Positions 52,707 through 64,000 of a stretch of 64,000 nucleotides of DNA are shown here, one piece after another; position 1 is the first letter of the stretch, and the number at the start of each line of letters is the position of its first letter. The notes beneath the pieces were generated by a model. It worked only from the letters and a program-made list of their open reading frames with translations, was not told where the DNA came from and did no database searches. Position numbers and translations under genes: made by a program. The stretch comes from Priapulus caudatus (lineage: Eukaryota > Priapulida > Priapulimorpha > Priapulimorphida > Priapulidae), in the NCBI RefSeq assembly GCF_000485595.1, contig NW_014578183.1, positions 12,528 to 76,527 on the forward strand, in the 5' to 3' direction.

Positions 52707-52889
52707 CGGTACTATGTCTCCCTCGGTACTGCCGAACGTACTCTTGGTACTATCTAATATGCGCGGACGGTACTCGCCTACTCACTAAACGAGTCTGTAA
52801 GTCGCCTACGCCTATACTCCCTAACCCTAACCCTAACCATATCAGTTACCAGGTTACGTTTCCGGCAGTACCCAGGGAGACATAGACCC
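52707..52889. mobile_element. TIR element with CCCTAA core, about 180 bp
   Basis: Left TATGTCTCCCTCGGTACTGC and right complement TATGTCTCCCTGGGTACTGC; core CCCTAACCCTAACCCTAACC at 52818-52837. Confidence 0.85.
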
Positions 52890-53242
52890 TATCAGTCTAA
52901 CGGAGTAGTAATTTGTCTCTCTCCATCTTCGTTCGATATAGCCTAGTCCATATGACTTTGAAGACGAATCTTTTTTAGGTTATAAAAGCAAACCTTATAT
53001 TGTGTTATCTTATCTGATTAACTCCATCCTCGGTATGGTCTTATTATACCATATCTTATGGTATCCATGGGTATCCATGTACTATCTTGGTCTTTATATA
53101 TATATACCGGTACTATAAATACTTGGTCTTTATAATACTATATATATATATTACGAGGTTACAAATGCTTATGGGGGCGCTATGCAGTGGCATTCATTGC
53201 TCTGCCCCTCTTATGGGTTATAGTGTGTGTTAGGGCCTGAGA

Positions 53243-53530
53243 GGTCTATATCCACGGGGTACTTCCGGGAAACAGATACCCTGGTACGGTCGGTATACCG
53301 GAAGTTACCCTGCGTCGCTATCTAACTAATGCCGAACAGTTTACCATCGCCTACTCCACTAACGAATCAGGGAGAGTCGCTACGCCTAATCCCTAAGCCG
53401 AATCCCGAACCCTATCCTAATCCTAACCTATCCTAACCCATAACCCTAACTTATTCAAAATAGTAAAACCGGATATGTTCGCTATACCGGCCTACCAGGG
53501 TACGTTCCGCATCCCTGGGGACATAGGACC
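53243..53530. mobile_element. TIR element with degenerate CCCTAA core, about 290 bp
   Basis: Left GGTCTATATCC...GTACTTCCGGG...ACCCTGGTA and right complement GGTCCTATGTCCCCAGGGA with ACGTACCCTGGTA; core 53392-53448. Ends are related to those of the 52707 element. Confidence 0.8.
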
Positions 53531-54519
53531 CTGGATGACGCGTCTAGGTAGAGCTGCCAGAAGAAATGATGTTTGAAAATTAAGAGTTGTGTTAGGGAAG
53601 AGAGTGTGGAAGAATTGAGAAAAGGATTATAGGTCAAGTAGTGAGTATTGCTTTTTCATAGACACAGCGCTGATTGTGCCTAATATAGACTAGAGGTGAC
53701 TGCTATCGCAGAGCTTTACTCTACAAGTTCCACATTTTTTATGTATTATTGTATGTTGGAAAAGTTCTTGCTGAAAGGCGAGTTTAATATACTACCTTAT
53801 ATTTTCAGGGTCGCTTTTGCGTGAACTCCATTAGGAGTAGTTCCAACTTTAATGTATTTACTTATATTATATCTATAATATATATTTATGATCTTTGGTC
53901 ATTATTAGTTTTAGTTTAAGTCTATTTAGTTAGGGTTATGGTTAGGCATTTTTATCATTAATCATTATTATGATATTCAAAGTTGCGTAACACTCCTAAT
54001 GGAGCGTACGGTTTGACCTTGCACAAGATGGACAGTGTTGCGTTGGGGGGTGTGTACGATTTCTCAGAACTAGTGTGTTACAGTAGTTAACGAATTGCTG
54101 GAACATGCTAATTACTAGCAATTTCTTCCAAGTATGAGATTGTTGGGGGTGGCTCCTGCTTTCTTAACGTGTCGTAGATAGGATATATATATGATGCGTG
54201 TATGACTCCGTTTTACATTTCTTTCTGTTGTACTAATAGATAATAATCCAGTAATAAATCGCTAGTGAACCATTCTATTACCCCTCTTCATACCCTCAAA
54301 AGCCTACATCCCGGTAAGCCTAGTTTGTAACATTACCTATACTACATAACCAGTTGAGCTCTAAACACCTAAAATTTATACCCATCGCTCTATCCCATTA
54401 CTCAAAACCACAAGAGTTAACTCCTGAGAAGTCATAGCGTTAACTCTTAACGCCGTACAACCTTACTTAGACCGCTCAAGTGGATCGATTGTCCTTATCA
54501 GTCCACCTACAGATTGACT
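53531..54519. other. Intergenic spacer
   Basis: CACTCCTAATGGAGCGTACG (53992) and CGTGAACTCCATTAGGAGTA (53820) are inverted and flank a TA-rich core; probably another small TIR element, 53819-54012. No gene. Confidence 0.5.
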
Positions 54520-54703
54520 CAACCGACCGTACATATATGATACACAAAGGACAACATATGTCACTACAGAACAGTGATCTCCTTAACCCCCACCCAACGT
54601 CTAACCCTAACCTAAACAGACCTCATATAAAATATACACATTAATACTAACAACTAAAACTACTCGGGTACATATCTGTAGTACCTGATACGACAACGAC
54701 CCC
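54520..54703. mobile_element. Degenerate second copy of the 40688 element
   Basis: Right part matches well (CTCGGGTACATATCTGTAGT to GACAACGACCCC), core has CTAACCCTAACC, left part is diverged. Confidence 0.8.
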
Positions 54704-54763
54704 ATCTGCCTTACTTACACACGGTGACATAGCTATAAATTACCATAACCTTAATCCTAGCTC

Positions 54764-55186
54764 CAGGGCCCGATTTAGACATGTGGAGGCCCGTGGACAG
54801 CCGAGGTCCACCCTACCATAGAAAGAATACTAAAAACTAAAAGGTAGCAAGACATAGATACATATCATGTGTATAGAGCTATCTTGCAAAATAAAAAAGT
54901 TAACTGCAATAAGAGAGAGAATATTGGCTACGTTGAACCGTTGGTACGTTTCCCCCTGTAGTTGACTATACCATTCACAAACAAATACAATATGGGTTAT
55001 GCCGCTATGTCTTACGTACATGTAAGATGTAAAATGCGCACAATAACGGTTTGGTTTTGATTGATACGGTTTGCGCGCATGTCATTCAGGTCAGCCTATA
55101 TTTTTCCTTAACAAATTTTTTTTAAATCAAATATGTGGAGGCCCGTGGGCAGCTGCCCACTCTGCCCACTCCTAAATCGGGCCCTG
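54764..55186. mobile_element. hAT-type MITE, 423 bp, with 8-bp target duplication
   Basis: Ends CAGGGCCCGATTTAGACATG and complement CAGGGCCCGATTTAGGAGTG; flanking 8-mers CCTAGCTC at 54756-54763 and 55187-55194 are identical. No transposase. Confidence 0.95.
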
Positions 55187-55194
55187 CCTAGCTC

Positions 55195-55445
55195 TGAACA
55201 ACCTTACTCATAGCCATAAACCTAATCCTAATCCTAACTCTAATACTATTTTCCTTACCTTACTTGTAACCATGAACCCTACCCTAGCTCTAATCCTATC
55301 CCTAAGCCTATAAGCCTGACCTTAAACATAAATCTAACCCTACACCTATCCTTGCCCACAACCACAAATCCAAGACTATAGTCATATGCATAATCATAAG
55401 CCTAATCCTAAATTACCTGGTAATTAACCCAGTTTCTAACCCTAA
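55195..55445. repeat. Degenerate CCTAAY tract
   Basis: Irregular CCTAATCCTAA and CCCTAAGCC units; telomere-like in composition. Confidence 0.7.
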
Positions 55446-55857
55446 CAAACACATTTGTTTCCATTTATTAGCTGCCATAGTTCATCCGGAAGTCTTGTGC
55501 CGTACGTCTTACTCACAGTTCTGGATCTGGATAGTTTACTGCGTAGCCCACGGTTACGTGGATAATAACGCAGGGACATTTCGTAAGGAATAAACGTCCA
55601 AGACTATAGCTAGCCATGAGGTGTGACCTAGCTAGCTTGGGTAAAGCCAGGTATAGTTAGCCATTTAGCCGAATGGCACTGAGGGTGGTCGCAGCCAGAG
55701 TTTTTTTTTGCGCCCTCAGTGGTTCTTATACGTCCCCATTGGCCTTAGTATTACTGGAGACGGGACCGCCATTTTACGTGGTCATCCGAGCCACGGGAGA
55801 TTCACAGTCTCTAATGTTGAGAGCCAGGTTTTTACACCTTGAGAAAATTTACTGCCC

Positions 55858-55945
55858 CGGCCTCACAGCCTTCACTTTGAACTCACAGCCTTCAGTGGAC
55901 AGTATACGTGGCCTAACCACTGAGCAACGAAGGCTTATTCACAGT
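55858..55945 (-). ncRNA. tRNA-like segment
   Basis: Minus strand GTTGCTCAGTGGTTAGGCC (A-box-like) and GTGAGTTCAAAGTG (weak B-box). Confidence 0.5.
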
Positions 55946-57400
55946 TAACAGTTAACGGATCTATATAAGATCAAGAGCTAATAATACCATTACTCCAGGT
56001 AGGTCTTGATAAGATGTGGCTAGTAGTCCTCGTCCGGCTATCCCGCGTTTTCGATTTAACACGCTCTGGTAATTCCCTGATATTTGGCAAGTGTGACGGG
56101 GGTCGGTGACACTGCACTGATTGTCGTTCACATGCGCGACAGGTCAGATGTTGTTCCCATAACCATGACAACTTGCTAACTCGTGTTTAAACGGACCAGT
56201 CTGGCAGAAATCTAATAGATAGATACTAAGATAGATGGGCAAGCAGACACGCAGATATATATGGGATATTACTTATTTGCAAGATGCTTGTATGCTAAGT
56301 AGTACACGCCTTCTTTGTAGAATGTAAACACATATACAGCCATTTATCCGCGTGCGAAATGCTTAAATTACTATGAGTTCAAAAAGGCAAACATGTTTGT
56401 GTCGTACATGCCTAAGTAGTCTGGTCCACGAAAAGGTTATGATGTGATTTGTTGATCAGGATATGACACATAACGTGTAAATACAATAACATGAATAAAC
56501 GCAGGTATGTTAAACTTGATTTAACGCTAATAAAAACTTTACTGCTTCTGCTTATATATATGCGCCATATATTTGGACATCAGGAAGGTAGACTAAGACA
56601 GTAAATTTTGTTGTGGTTGTACTGCATTTAATTGTACCAATTTTTTAAGGCTATGTGGAATACCGATCGACCTTATTAGATTAGATTAATTATTTCCAAT
56701 ATGAAATCATGTGAATATAGTTGGCCCAAATTTTCCTCGGGGATTACACATTTAATTTTTAAGTCGCAAACCTATCGGATGGTATTATTTAGTTAAATAT
56801 AAATTTCAGTTAACAAATCACTAGTAAAATAGCTTAAAATAAGGTATCCTGCCACGGCGTGTTTATTAACGACCCCTCTAGATAGCGGCAACATAACATC
56901 AGTAGCCCGTGATACTACATTAGCTTCACTTGATAGCTGGTATAGGGAATGCAAAGCTGAGTGTTTGTAAGTGCCAACCGCTTTGTACTTTGTACTGGAC
57001 TCCGACTTCGTGCCTGTTAGCTCGTCCATATCTCGCGCGCGCAAACACGTCAGTGCTCACACGACTCGGTGCCCAGCGCTTATCATGTTAAACCGGTTTT
57101 TTTAAGGGGACTCCTGAACGTTGGACCATAGCTTGCCCTCAGTATAGTACAGGACGTCGGGTGTGCAGCGAAGAACTTTTCAGTTCTCACTCTGGCCATC
57201 GACAGCGTTGGACGCGTGCACCATCCACCTCCAACATAGGGAACTATCCGTCAGTGTGAACGCACTCTGCTTAGAAGCGGTACGTGCCGTCGTGAGCAGC
57301 AACTGCAGTCTTGCGCCACTGTCACAGAATTTGCGACTTGGGTTCTTCTTCTTAGCGAAAGGGAGAGCTTCACGCACGCACACGCACGCACGTCTGAAGC
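55946..57400. other. Intergenic spacer and probable promoter of the 57401 gene
   Basis: AT-rich up to about 56990, then CpG-rich (57030-57400), as expected before a first exon. No clear TATA box. Confidence 0.45.
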
Positions 57401-57510
57401 ATGGCAGAAGCTTGTGAAGGCAGCAGCAAGCTTGTTAATGGATGCAGTGAGGAGAATGTGGCAGTCAGACTGCAAGACATTGCCATAGAAACGGATGAAG
57501 CCAAGAACAA
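57401..57510 (+). CDS. Candidate first coding exon of a downstream gene
   Basis: ATG in good context (AGCATGG) after a CpG-rich stretch, 36 codons plus two bases ending at a strong donor AAGAACAA|GTAAGT. Reads MAEACEGSSKLVNGCSEENV then AVRLQDIAIETDEAKNK. The DEAKNK end is like the start of a TPR helix, as in protein phosphatase 5, but that is only a guess. No second exon was found. Confidence 0.5.
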
Positions 57511-59038
57511 GTAAGTCCTGACCTTTGTGTAGATATTATTTTATTATATATTGATATTAGTCTGTATTCTATATCATAATATGTTCTTGCATGTATGTCA
57601 AGTTATGTTTGGTGTGAGCCGCACGCCTGTTCGTGCCACGATTGAACATGCTACTTCATGATCGTACGAGTTTGTTCATTATGTGGTTCAATAATCGTTA
57701 AATGGATGATACAGGCGCTCTTTGTATTCAGATCTGGATATCATAGAGAATTGGATCTTTTCTCATGGGGAAGAAATGGTTTGGTTTGTGTACGAACACG
57801 TTTTGACCCACTGTCTCGTCGTAATATTGCGACAAAACTCACGGCTTTCATTCACGTCTAACGTCTTCGTTTCCGTTAAGGTGTAATTGTGTGAAAACGC
57901 CGATGTTTGCCGATTGCCTCGTTCAGAGGTATTTAATAGATGCTCTCTATCATCTAGTCGTGAGACTTACCGGACTGTTTGAGTCATGCAATATATATAC
58001 CGTATACGTAGTCACGGATACGTGCCATGTTGTTGGATGTGAAAGGCCAAACGCTCATGAAATAATTAGAGAGAGTATTTCTTTCATATCTAGCCACGTT
58101 TTGCGCAATCATTTTTTTTGAGTTTCATGTTCTGTTAGCGGGAGGTACTAGGCGCATCTATAGGCAATGTGTGGAACGACAAGTGTTCAGAAAGCATGAA
58201 TGTAAGCGATATCTAATATGAGTATTGCCATTAACCTATGTGTGTATTCAATGTGGATACATTCAAACCTATATAGTCTATATATATTTAGGATCAATTA
58301 AATCAGCTACCAGTTGTATAGGGGTGGCCGACGACACAGGATTGACTGTGGGCTCATGGTTTTGCTGAGTATATAGGTGCTTGGCATCAACTATTGAAAT
58401 CCTAACTATAAAATATCTAAAATTTGTGTACGTATCGCGCAGTGAGTGAAAGATTTAATCAAACTGCGAGCGTGTGAGTTCTTATCAGCAAATACACTGA
58501 TTTCAGCAGATTTCGGTTCAAAAAATAAATGTACGGTAACATGCACGACCTTTTGTACCATGCACTAAGAGACTAAGCGCTACATCCTACGAGCGCCAAA
58601 TGATAGAAAACGGGTTAAAAAGAACAAAACTGCTTTCGGAAAAAGTTACTTTGTAAGTGGTTTTTTTTATAAAAAGTATCAGTTTTCGTTTTCCTTGAGT
58701 TTCTGTTCGGACGAACTTTTTCGGACATAACAGCTGTACGAGCGGTGGTGCAGGGACGTCGCCACGTGTCTAGATTCTCCGCTCTATGTATATAGTGTAC
58801 CTTGCGTGTGAGAGAGATAGCCCTGGGGAGAGAGGCAATGATCGCGAAACGTGTTTTCTGGTCTCGTCGTTCGCTGCGGGCGGAACCGCCTGTCATTTGT
58901 CGCGTGTCGAAACTCTTTACCGCGTCATCCGCGAGTATGACGACCGGCCGCGATTATCTTCTCGTGCACGTGCTAAAGAGACCTAGATAGAGAGTTCAAT
59001 ATCCTGTCTCAAAGTCCCCTTGGCAGGACGCCCGGATA
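57511..59038. other. Presumed intron
   Basis: No second exon recognised; short unrelated frames only. Confidence 0.4.
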
Positions 59039-59095
59039 TTATATTATCAGGAATAGATAATAGAAGATCTTCTATTATCTACTCCTGATATTATC
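59039..59095. repeat. Palindrome, ATTATCAGGAGTA family, copy 4
   Basis: ATTATCAGGAATAGATAATA facing its complement across AGATCT; one mismatch. Confidence 0.92.
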
Positions 59096-59815
59096 ACGAC
59101 GCGCTAATCTTGTTGCTGCGTAAACATCGAGTAGCTGTGAGCGATAGCCGGCAGATTACTGCGGCTCTACAGACCGAAGTTATTTGTAAGTACAATAATG
59201 ACGAATTTAGAAAGCATTAAAAAAGAGTGCAGAGACTTGGACGGTACGGCGGGGTGCCTAGAGAACGACTTATCGTCGTAACAGTGTTGGAGGCAATGAT
59301 CGATGATACCTATATATTGGGAAATAATTTTATTAGCTAAGCAAAGGTCGATAACATAAGGGTGCAAGGGTTGTTAGACGACGGCCAGTAATATGCGATA
59401 GTAAATTATACTACTACTAAATATTAGCTAGGCAAATGTTAGTCAGATCGCTTAGCAAGGTTGTTGGCTGCTAAGGAAAAGTCAGTGATATTGGATAGGG
59501 AGGTTGTTAGCTAGCGAAAGGGGTGAGATCAGGAAATGAACTTTTTTTAGATAGCGAGGTAGATGTGATTGCAAGGTGAGAGAGAGAAGGTTGTAAAATG
59601 TGCAAGGAGAGTGTTATAGGTATGAGCTGTATAGGTAAATAAAGGTAGTTCTACTGCAATGGCCTATACTGGTGGTGCAAAGAGGAATGTAGTAAGTTGC
59701 GTTTTGCCGACAACACATAGACGGGCTATACACGTCCCCGTGGCTGAGCCCATGTTGGTCTTCAAACCGACAACGATCGACAAGACAAGACAAGACGGGC
59801 AACTTGATCCATGGT

Positions 59816-59861
59816 ATCAGAAGTATAGATAATAGGGAATTCCCTATTATCTACTTCTGAT
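59816..59861. repeat. Palindrome, ATTATCAGGAGTA family, copy 5
   Basis: ATCAGAAGTATAGATAATAG and complement meeting at GGGAATTCCC; one extra base pair of arm in the left. Confidence 0.92.
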
Positions 59862-60454
59862 GGTGTGTATATAAAATGCTCAGTGAAAGCTGTGTAGCCA
59901 ACATCCAAAATTAAGTTAATGAACATCAATATGCTAGAAACCTTGCGTAAGTATATTGACATTTGTCCGTTTTTCATAGCTGTTTGCCGGTACTAGTAAA
60001 CTGCACGCTGTTGTATTTTACTACCGCGTTTTATAACTCAACATGTGGTGTTCGATGTCCAGAGCAAACAAGCGTACACGCTTTACATGGTCATTTATCA
60101 TGCGAGGCACGTGAAACAATGAACGTCATTGGCAAAAAGTTGTAAAACAATGTTTTCCGTCGCTAATTTATAAAATTATGCGATGGTTTTGCTTGGCAGT
60201 TTGAACGATCAGAGTTTTTGTTCTGGGCTGTAGTTTAACTTCACCCAAATAAACGCACGTACACGTTTTCATTGCAAAATCTTTGCTTCTAACTCGAAGA
60301 TGTTGATCGAGTCAATGACGATGTGATCTTCCGGCGAGATGCCTCTGCAACCTGGGATTCCGTACGTATGTCTGTAATTGGCGCTGAAAGGATCTGTGTA
60401 GTCAGGTGTCTAGTGTCTGTGTGTTGTCGGAACGTGTACCTCTACTAGCTCTAG

Positions 60455-60985
60455 CCCTAACGCATATTCTAGCATCATTCTAACCTAGTATACTAGTAAC
60501 GTAATCATACTATATTTTTAAACTAATGCTAGCCATAATACTGCCTAACACAATGCTGCCTAGTAATTCTAACCTAATTATAAGCTAATTCATCCTAATC
60601 ATAACCTGACCCTAGCCTAGTACGCATCTAATACTGCCTCAATGCTATTAAACCTAGTACTAAACCCTATCCTATTCCTAGCCTAAAACCTACCTAATCC
60701 TACCCGAACTCTGACCTAATCATAATCTAGTATTTCTTAATCTTTATTAACCTAATCCTAACCTAGTACTAGCCTAACCCTAATCAAATAGGCTAATACT
60801 AGCCTAATCCTAACCCAACCCTAAACTAATACTAGCCTAATCCTAACCAAATAAGGCTAATACTGGCCTAACCCTAACCAAATAGGCTAATACTAGCCTA
60901 ATCCTAACCCAACCCTAAACTAATACTAGCCTAATCCTAACCAAATAGGCTAATACTGGCTTAATCCTAACCAAATAGGCTAAAA
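60455..60985. repeat. Degenerate CCTAAY satellite-like array
   Basis: Higher-order units such as AATAGGCTAATACTAGCC and CTAATCCTAACCAAATAGGC repeat several times; basic period 6 like CCCTAA. Confidence 0.85.
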
Positions 60986-63764
60986 TGTCTGGAATCATAG
61001 TCAGGCCTCGAATCCCGACCTCAACATTTTGCTACACGCAAAGACCCCCCCCCCCCATCCAACCCGCCCAACCAACCAACCAACCCAACTATAATTAACC
61101 ACCCAACCCCCACTGACGTGGTTGCTGTGCATGCATGCAGCGTACACAGGTGGTGGTGGGTTTGATATATACCTTCCCAGTGACACGCGCACCCGCCTAT
61201 AGTAGTGTTAGTCGGTCCCAATCGATGTTGGGTAGATACTACTATCAGAATGGATTGGGTAAAAATATTAATGTTTTCCTGGTTTCATACCCCGTGTAAT
61301 ATTTGCGAGCAGAAGTCGAGCACACTAGTTCGTCGTTTGTCAGCGGCGTGGCGGGCAGACGATACACGATAGCAACCATTGGGATATAATAGATTTTGAG
61401 CTCTATGGCGATATTTACGCAATATAGTAATATAATATAATAGTAGTGCGTGTCAGCGTGAAATCAGCGTGTGACCTTAGCAAGTTTTGAGCGTATAGTG
61501 CTCGCGAGACTGCGGTGATGCCGTGGCTTGTGTTAATTGCAAGCCTGCTCTGGTCGTTGTTGTTGTTTTTTATAATGTTTTTTTATTTCTAGATCCACCA
61601 AAGCAATAACAATCAAAACAATAGGCATACATTGGTACATATGAACAATAATTAGTATTTGACGAGAGCTATACAGAGTAATTTTTGCCATAATATATAT
61701 ATATTGCCTATTTCTGTTGCTGCATGTTGCAGTAGATATCCCCTGCCAAAAAAATTATGGTATATATATGCTCTGGTCGTTGTTGCTGACCTAGCTCTGA
61801 ACGCTTCACGACGGCAGAGCTAGATTCACTAGGAGCGCGCGTGCACGCACGAATGCACACACGCACGCACGCACGCGCGCACACACGCGCGCGCGCGCGC
61901 GTACAAGGGCGGTAACGGCGCATTTCACGTTATATTAATTACTTGCGAAAAACACACGTCTACGTGATACAAACAACGCCGTCGTCATGGATTCACGCAC
62001 CTGTCGCTGGTTTCCTACCTGATCACAGCTCACCTGTTCACACGGAATCGCCAGGCTATGAAAACAAAATTGCATCAAAATTTTCGTTCGGTATTCTTGA
62101 TTTGACTTGGTATATACCTATTGAAGCGGGGTTTAGTTGATACGTGCTCGGTCGGTTAGCAGGTCACGTACATAAATAGTTTAGTAAATTAAACGTTTAC
62201 TCGTTAGTTGGAGTGTCGTACGGGTAACTCGGTACGGTAACCTCGGTAACCCGTACGGTAACCGGGTAACCTCGGTCGGTACGGGTAACTCGGTTACTAT
62301 GTGATTTATGTGTGTTACATTCAAGCCATTTATCAAATGTGGTCCTAGCTGGGCCCCTTATTGTTCCAATTTATGGGGCCCTTTCGAGCGCCGAAGGCGC
62401 GAAGCCTTCCTGGGGGGCTTCAGGCAAGCATCAAAATGGTATGCTTTTATTATAATTTTGCTAGCTTTACCCTTTGACATTTAAGATATTCATCCCTTGC
62501 CAAGTTATAAAAAGTAAAAAAAAAGTTTCAATTTACTACGTCACGAATTTTCTATGGTAAAATATGTTAATTTTTTGTTGCCATTTATTTACATTAAAAG
62601 TAAGAACTAACGGGAGGGACTAAACGTATCGTCAAATTCTTACCTGATAAGATTGTTTCTCAACTAGTTAAAAATCCAAAAAACCTGGACGATTTGATAT
62701 TAGCAAAATTAGTGTTCCTGACATTAATTGCTTGCTATGGGCTATGTATGCGTCACGAGTGTATGTTCACATCGAACAATATAGTAAAATAAGAAGTATA
62801 ATGCAGCAATTTAACCATGAAAAGGGAACAGAATTACTTATATTATTTTTTACTATTTACGGTGACGTAATAACTTTAATTGCATATTGTTATGCGTTTA
62901 ATTTCGTATTGTTATGTACGCCAGTCGCCAGACCAGATTTGCATATTGCGATCGCGTGGTTTATAATACCTGTACGATTAATTATGGGGAAGCTGCTACG
63001 GGCTGGTCCAAACCAAATCACCCTGATTGGGCTGTCCTGGCCACCACGCCGCGCGCCTGCGACGCCATTGGTCGCCGTGAGCAGCCCGGGCCGCTTGAAT
63101 GATGTTAGTAACAAAGCGAGCGCAGCTGCTCGTAGCAGCGACGTGTGTAACCTTGACTCTCGTCCATCGCCGCCGTGTGTCGTGTCTGTCGTGAGAGAAC
63201 TCGCCTATCCGTGACACGACGTGCCAACGCGTTTCGGCTGCGTGGACTACGGTGGCTCCATCTAGCGTCTTTAATTAGCGCGAGCAGAGGGGACGCGGGT
63301 CGGCGGCTGTAGCAGGACAACGACAGCTTGCCGCATTGTCCGAACGCAGAGCCGTGTCCGAGGGGCGGGCGGATATGCGTGGGTGGTGCGATGCGCTCTG
63401 GGATGATCGGTGGAAAGAAAGCAGCAGCAGTAGTAGCAGCGTGCAGACGTAAACCAGTTGTAGCCGTGCACCGCGGGCGACTAACAAGAGAGCCTTGTAA
63501 ACGATTACAACGAGCAGGACAGAGTCTATCACCTCCATACACCTGGGGGAGCGTTGTTGGTCCAAAACGTGATTTTCGCTGGGAGGGAACGTCATCGTCG
63601 TGCATCATCGTCATTTGTGTTAATACTGGACAGTTCATGCAAGCAGTGATAGGAAGTAATACGTGCCCAGATGTGGAGCTGAGTGTGTCAGTCTGAATTT
63701 TATGACTGCGTGCAAGTGGTGGCTGAATTGAGAGACAGAAGAAAGCGAAAGGTTACCAGAGAGG
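60986..63764. other. Repeat-poor spacer or intron
   Basis: Simple repeats at 61048-61110 (C-rich), 61845-61905 (alternating CA/CG), and a CGGTAACCCGTACGGTAACC-type cluster at 62218-62300. From 63000 CpG-rich. The 160-codon frame at 62732-63214 has no recognisable domain. Confidence 0.45.
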
Positions 63765-63802
63765 ATGGGTGGCGGGCGTAGCAAGTCGTTTAACCTAGAA
63801 AA
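63765..63802 (+). CDS. Candidate first coding exon with N-myristoylation-like start
   Basis: ATG in good context (AGGATGG), reads MGGGRSKSFNLEK and ends at AA|GTGAGT after a CpG-rich region. MGGGRSKS fits a myristoylation signal (Gly2, Ser6). Very short, and the gene runs beyond the window. Confidence 0.35.
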
Positions 63803-63827
63803 GTGAGTACGAAGACATGCAGAGATA

Positions 63828-63850
63828 GAGAGAGAGAGAGAGAGAGAGAA
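63828..63850. repeat. (GA)n microsatellite
   Basis: Eleven GA units downstream of the candidate exon. Confidence 0.95.
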
Positions 63851-64000
63851 GGACAAGAGGAAGAGAGATGAGAAGGGTGTGTGTGTGTGTGAGACTGTGC
63901 GTGCATGTGTGCGTGTGTATCCGTATGCATAAAAAAGTTGGCCGTAATGATGCTGCTATATAAGGGCGTCTAGCGTATAATCAAGCTCTTGGTATAATCC

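Noticed and set aside
62732-63214. 160-codon frame with hydrophobic segment as a membrane protein gene
   Set aside because: Only one hydrophobic stretch over AT-rich DNA followed by CpG-rich promoter-like DNA; no homology recognised and no splice support.

Overview
The window is invertebrate-type animal nuclear DNA: long spliced genes with GT-AG introns, TTAGGG-type telomere-like tracts, non-LTR retrotransposon pieces, hAT transposons, a Helitron-like element, many small terminal-inverted-repeat (TIR) elements and microsatellites. Nothing prokaryotic is visible. The exact species cannot be read from the sequence; a marine invertebrate is a reasonable guess from the repeat content only.

The one complete and certain gene is an orthologue of DHX9 (RNA helicase A / maleless) on the plus strand, about 8632-51201. 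I could join 26 coding exons with consistent phases into a 1345-residue protein: two N-terminal dsRNA-binding domains, the DEIH-box helicase core (Walker [27 protein letters not shown]), the C-terminal helicase-associated region and an RGG/glycine-rich tail. Two parts of the gene are duplicated in the window with the exons out of order or damaged (exon 1 and exon 11 as broken copies; exons 21-25 as a near-identical block placed before exon 20), and a 5.5-kb transposon-rich unit around exon 1 is also duplicated. Two of these duplications touch runs of N, the damaged copies are rich in single-base indels, and two implausible poly-G tracts are present, so some duplication is probably unresolved haplotypes or misassembly rather than biology.

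Layout: 1-2500, retroelement-like remnant with a possible LTR and a GAAC microsatellite; 2500-4180, 3' half of a LINE reverse-transcriptase ORF; 4189-8004, a hAT transposon with an 8-bp target duplication; 8300-8742, DHX9 5' end; 9412-16577, second, degraded copy of the same unit with a 495-bp gap; 16563-19900, nested TIR elements and a minus-strand LINE 3' end; 19984-27695, DHX9 exons 2-10; 27696-34542, a large intron with a Helitron-like element, a broken copy of exon 11, a TIR element with a CCCTAA tract and tRNA-like sequence, and an unrecognised two-exon gene on the same strand; 34543-40019, exons 11-19; 40020-47344, an intron with tandem repeats and the displaced exon block; 47345-51201, exons 20-26; 51202-57400, 3'UTR and repeat-rich spacer; 57401 and 63765, candidate first coding exons of two further plus-strand genes that run on through or beyond the window.

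The most distinctive pattern is a set of small TIR-bounded elements whose centres hold TTAGGG/CCCTAA tracts, two of them also with a tRNA-like A-box/B-box segment, plus a dispersed family of 40-60 bp near-perfect palindromes sharing one core. Together with the spliced unknown gene inside the DHX9 intron these are the items most worth following up.
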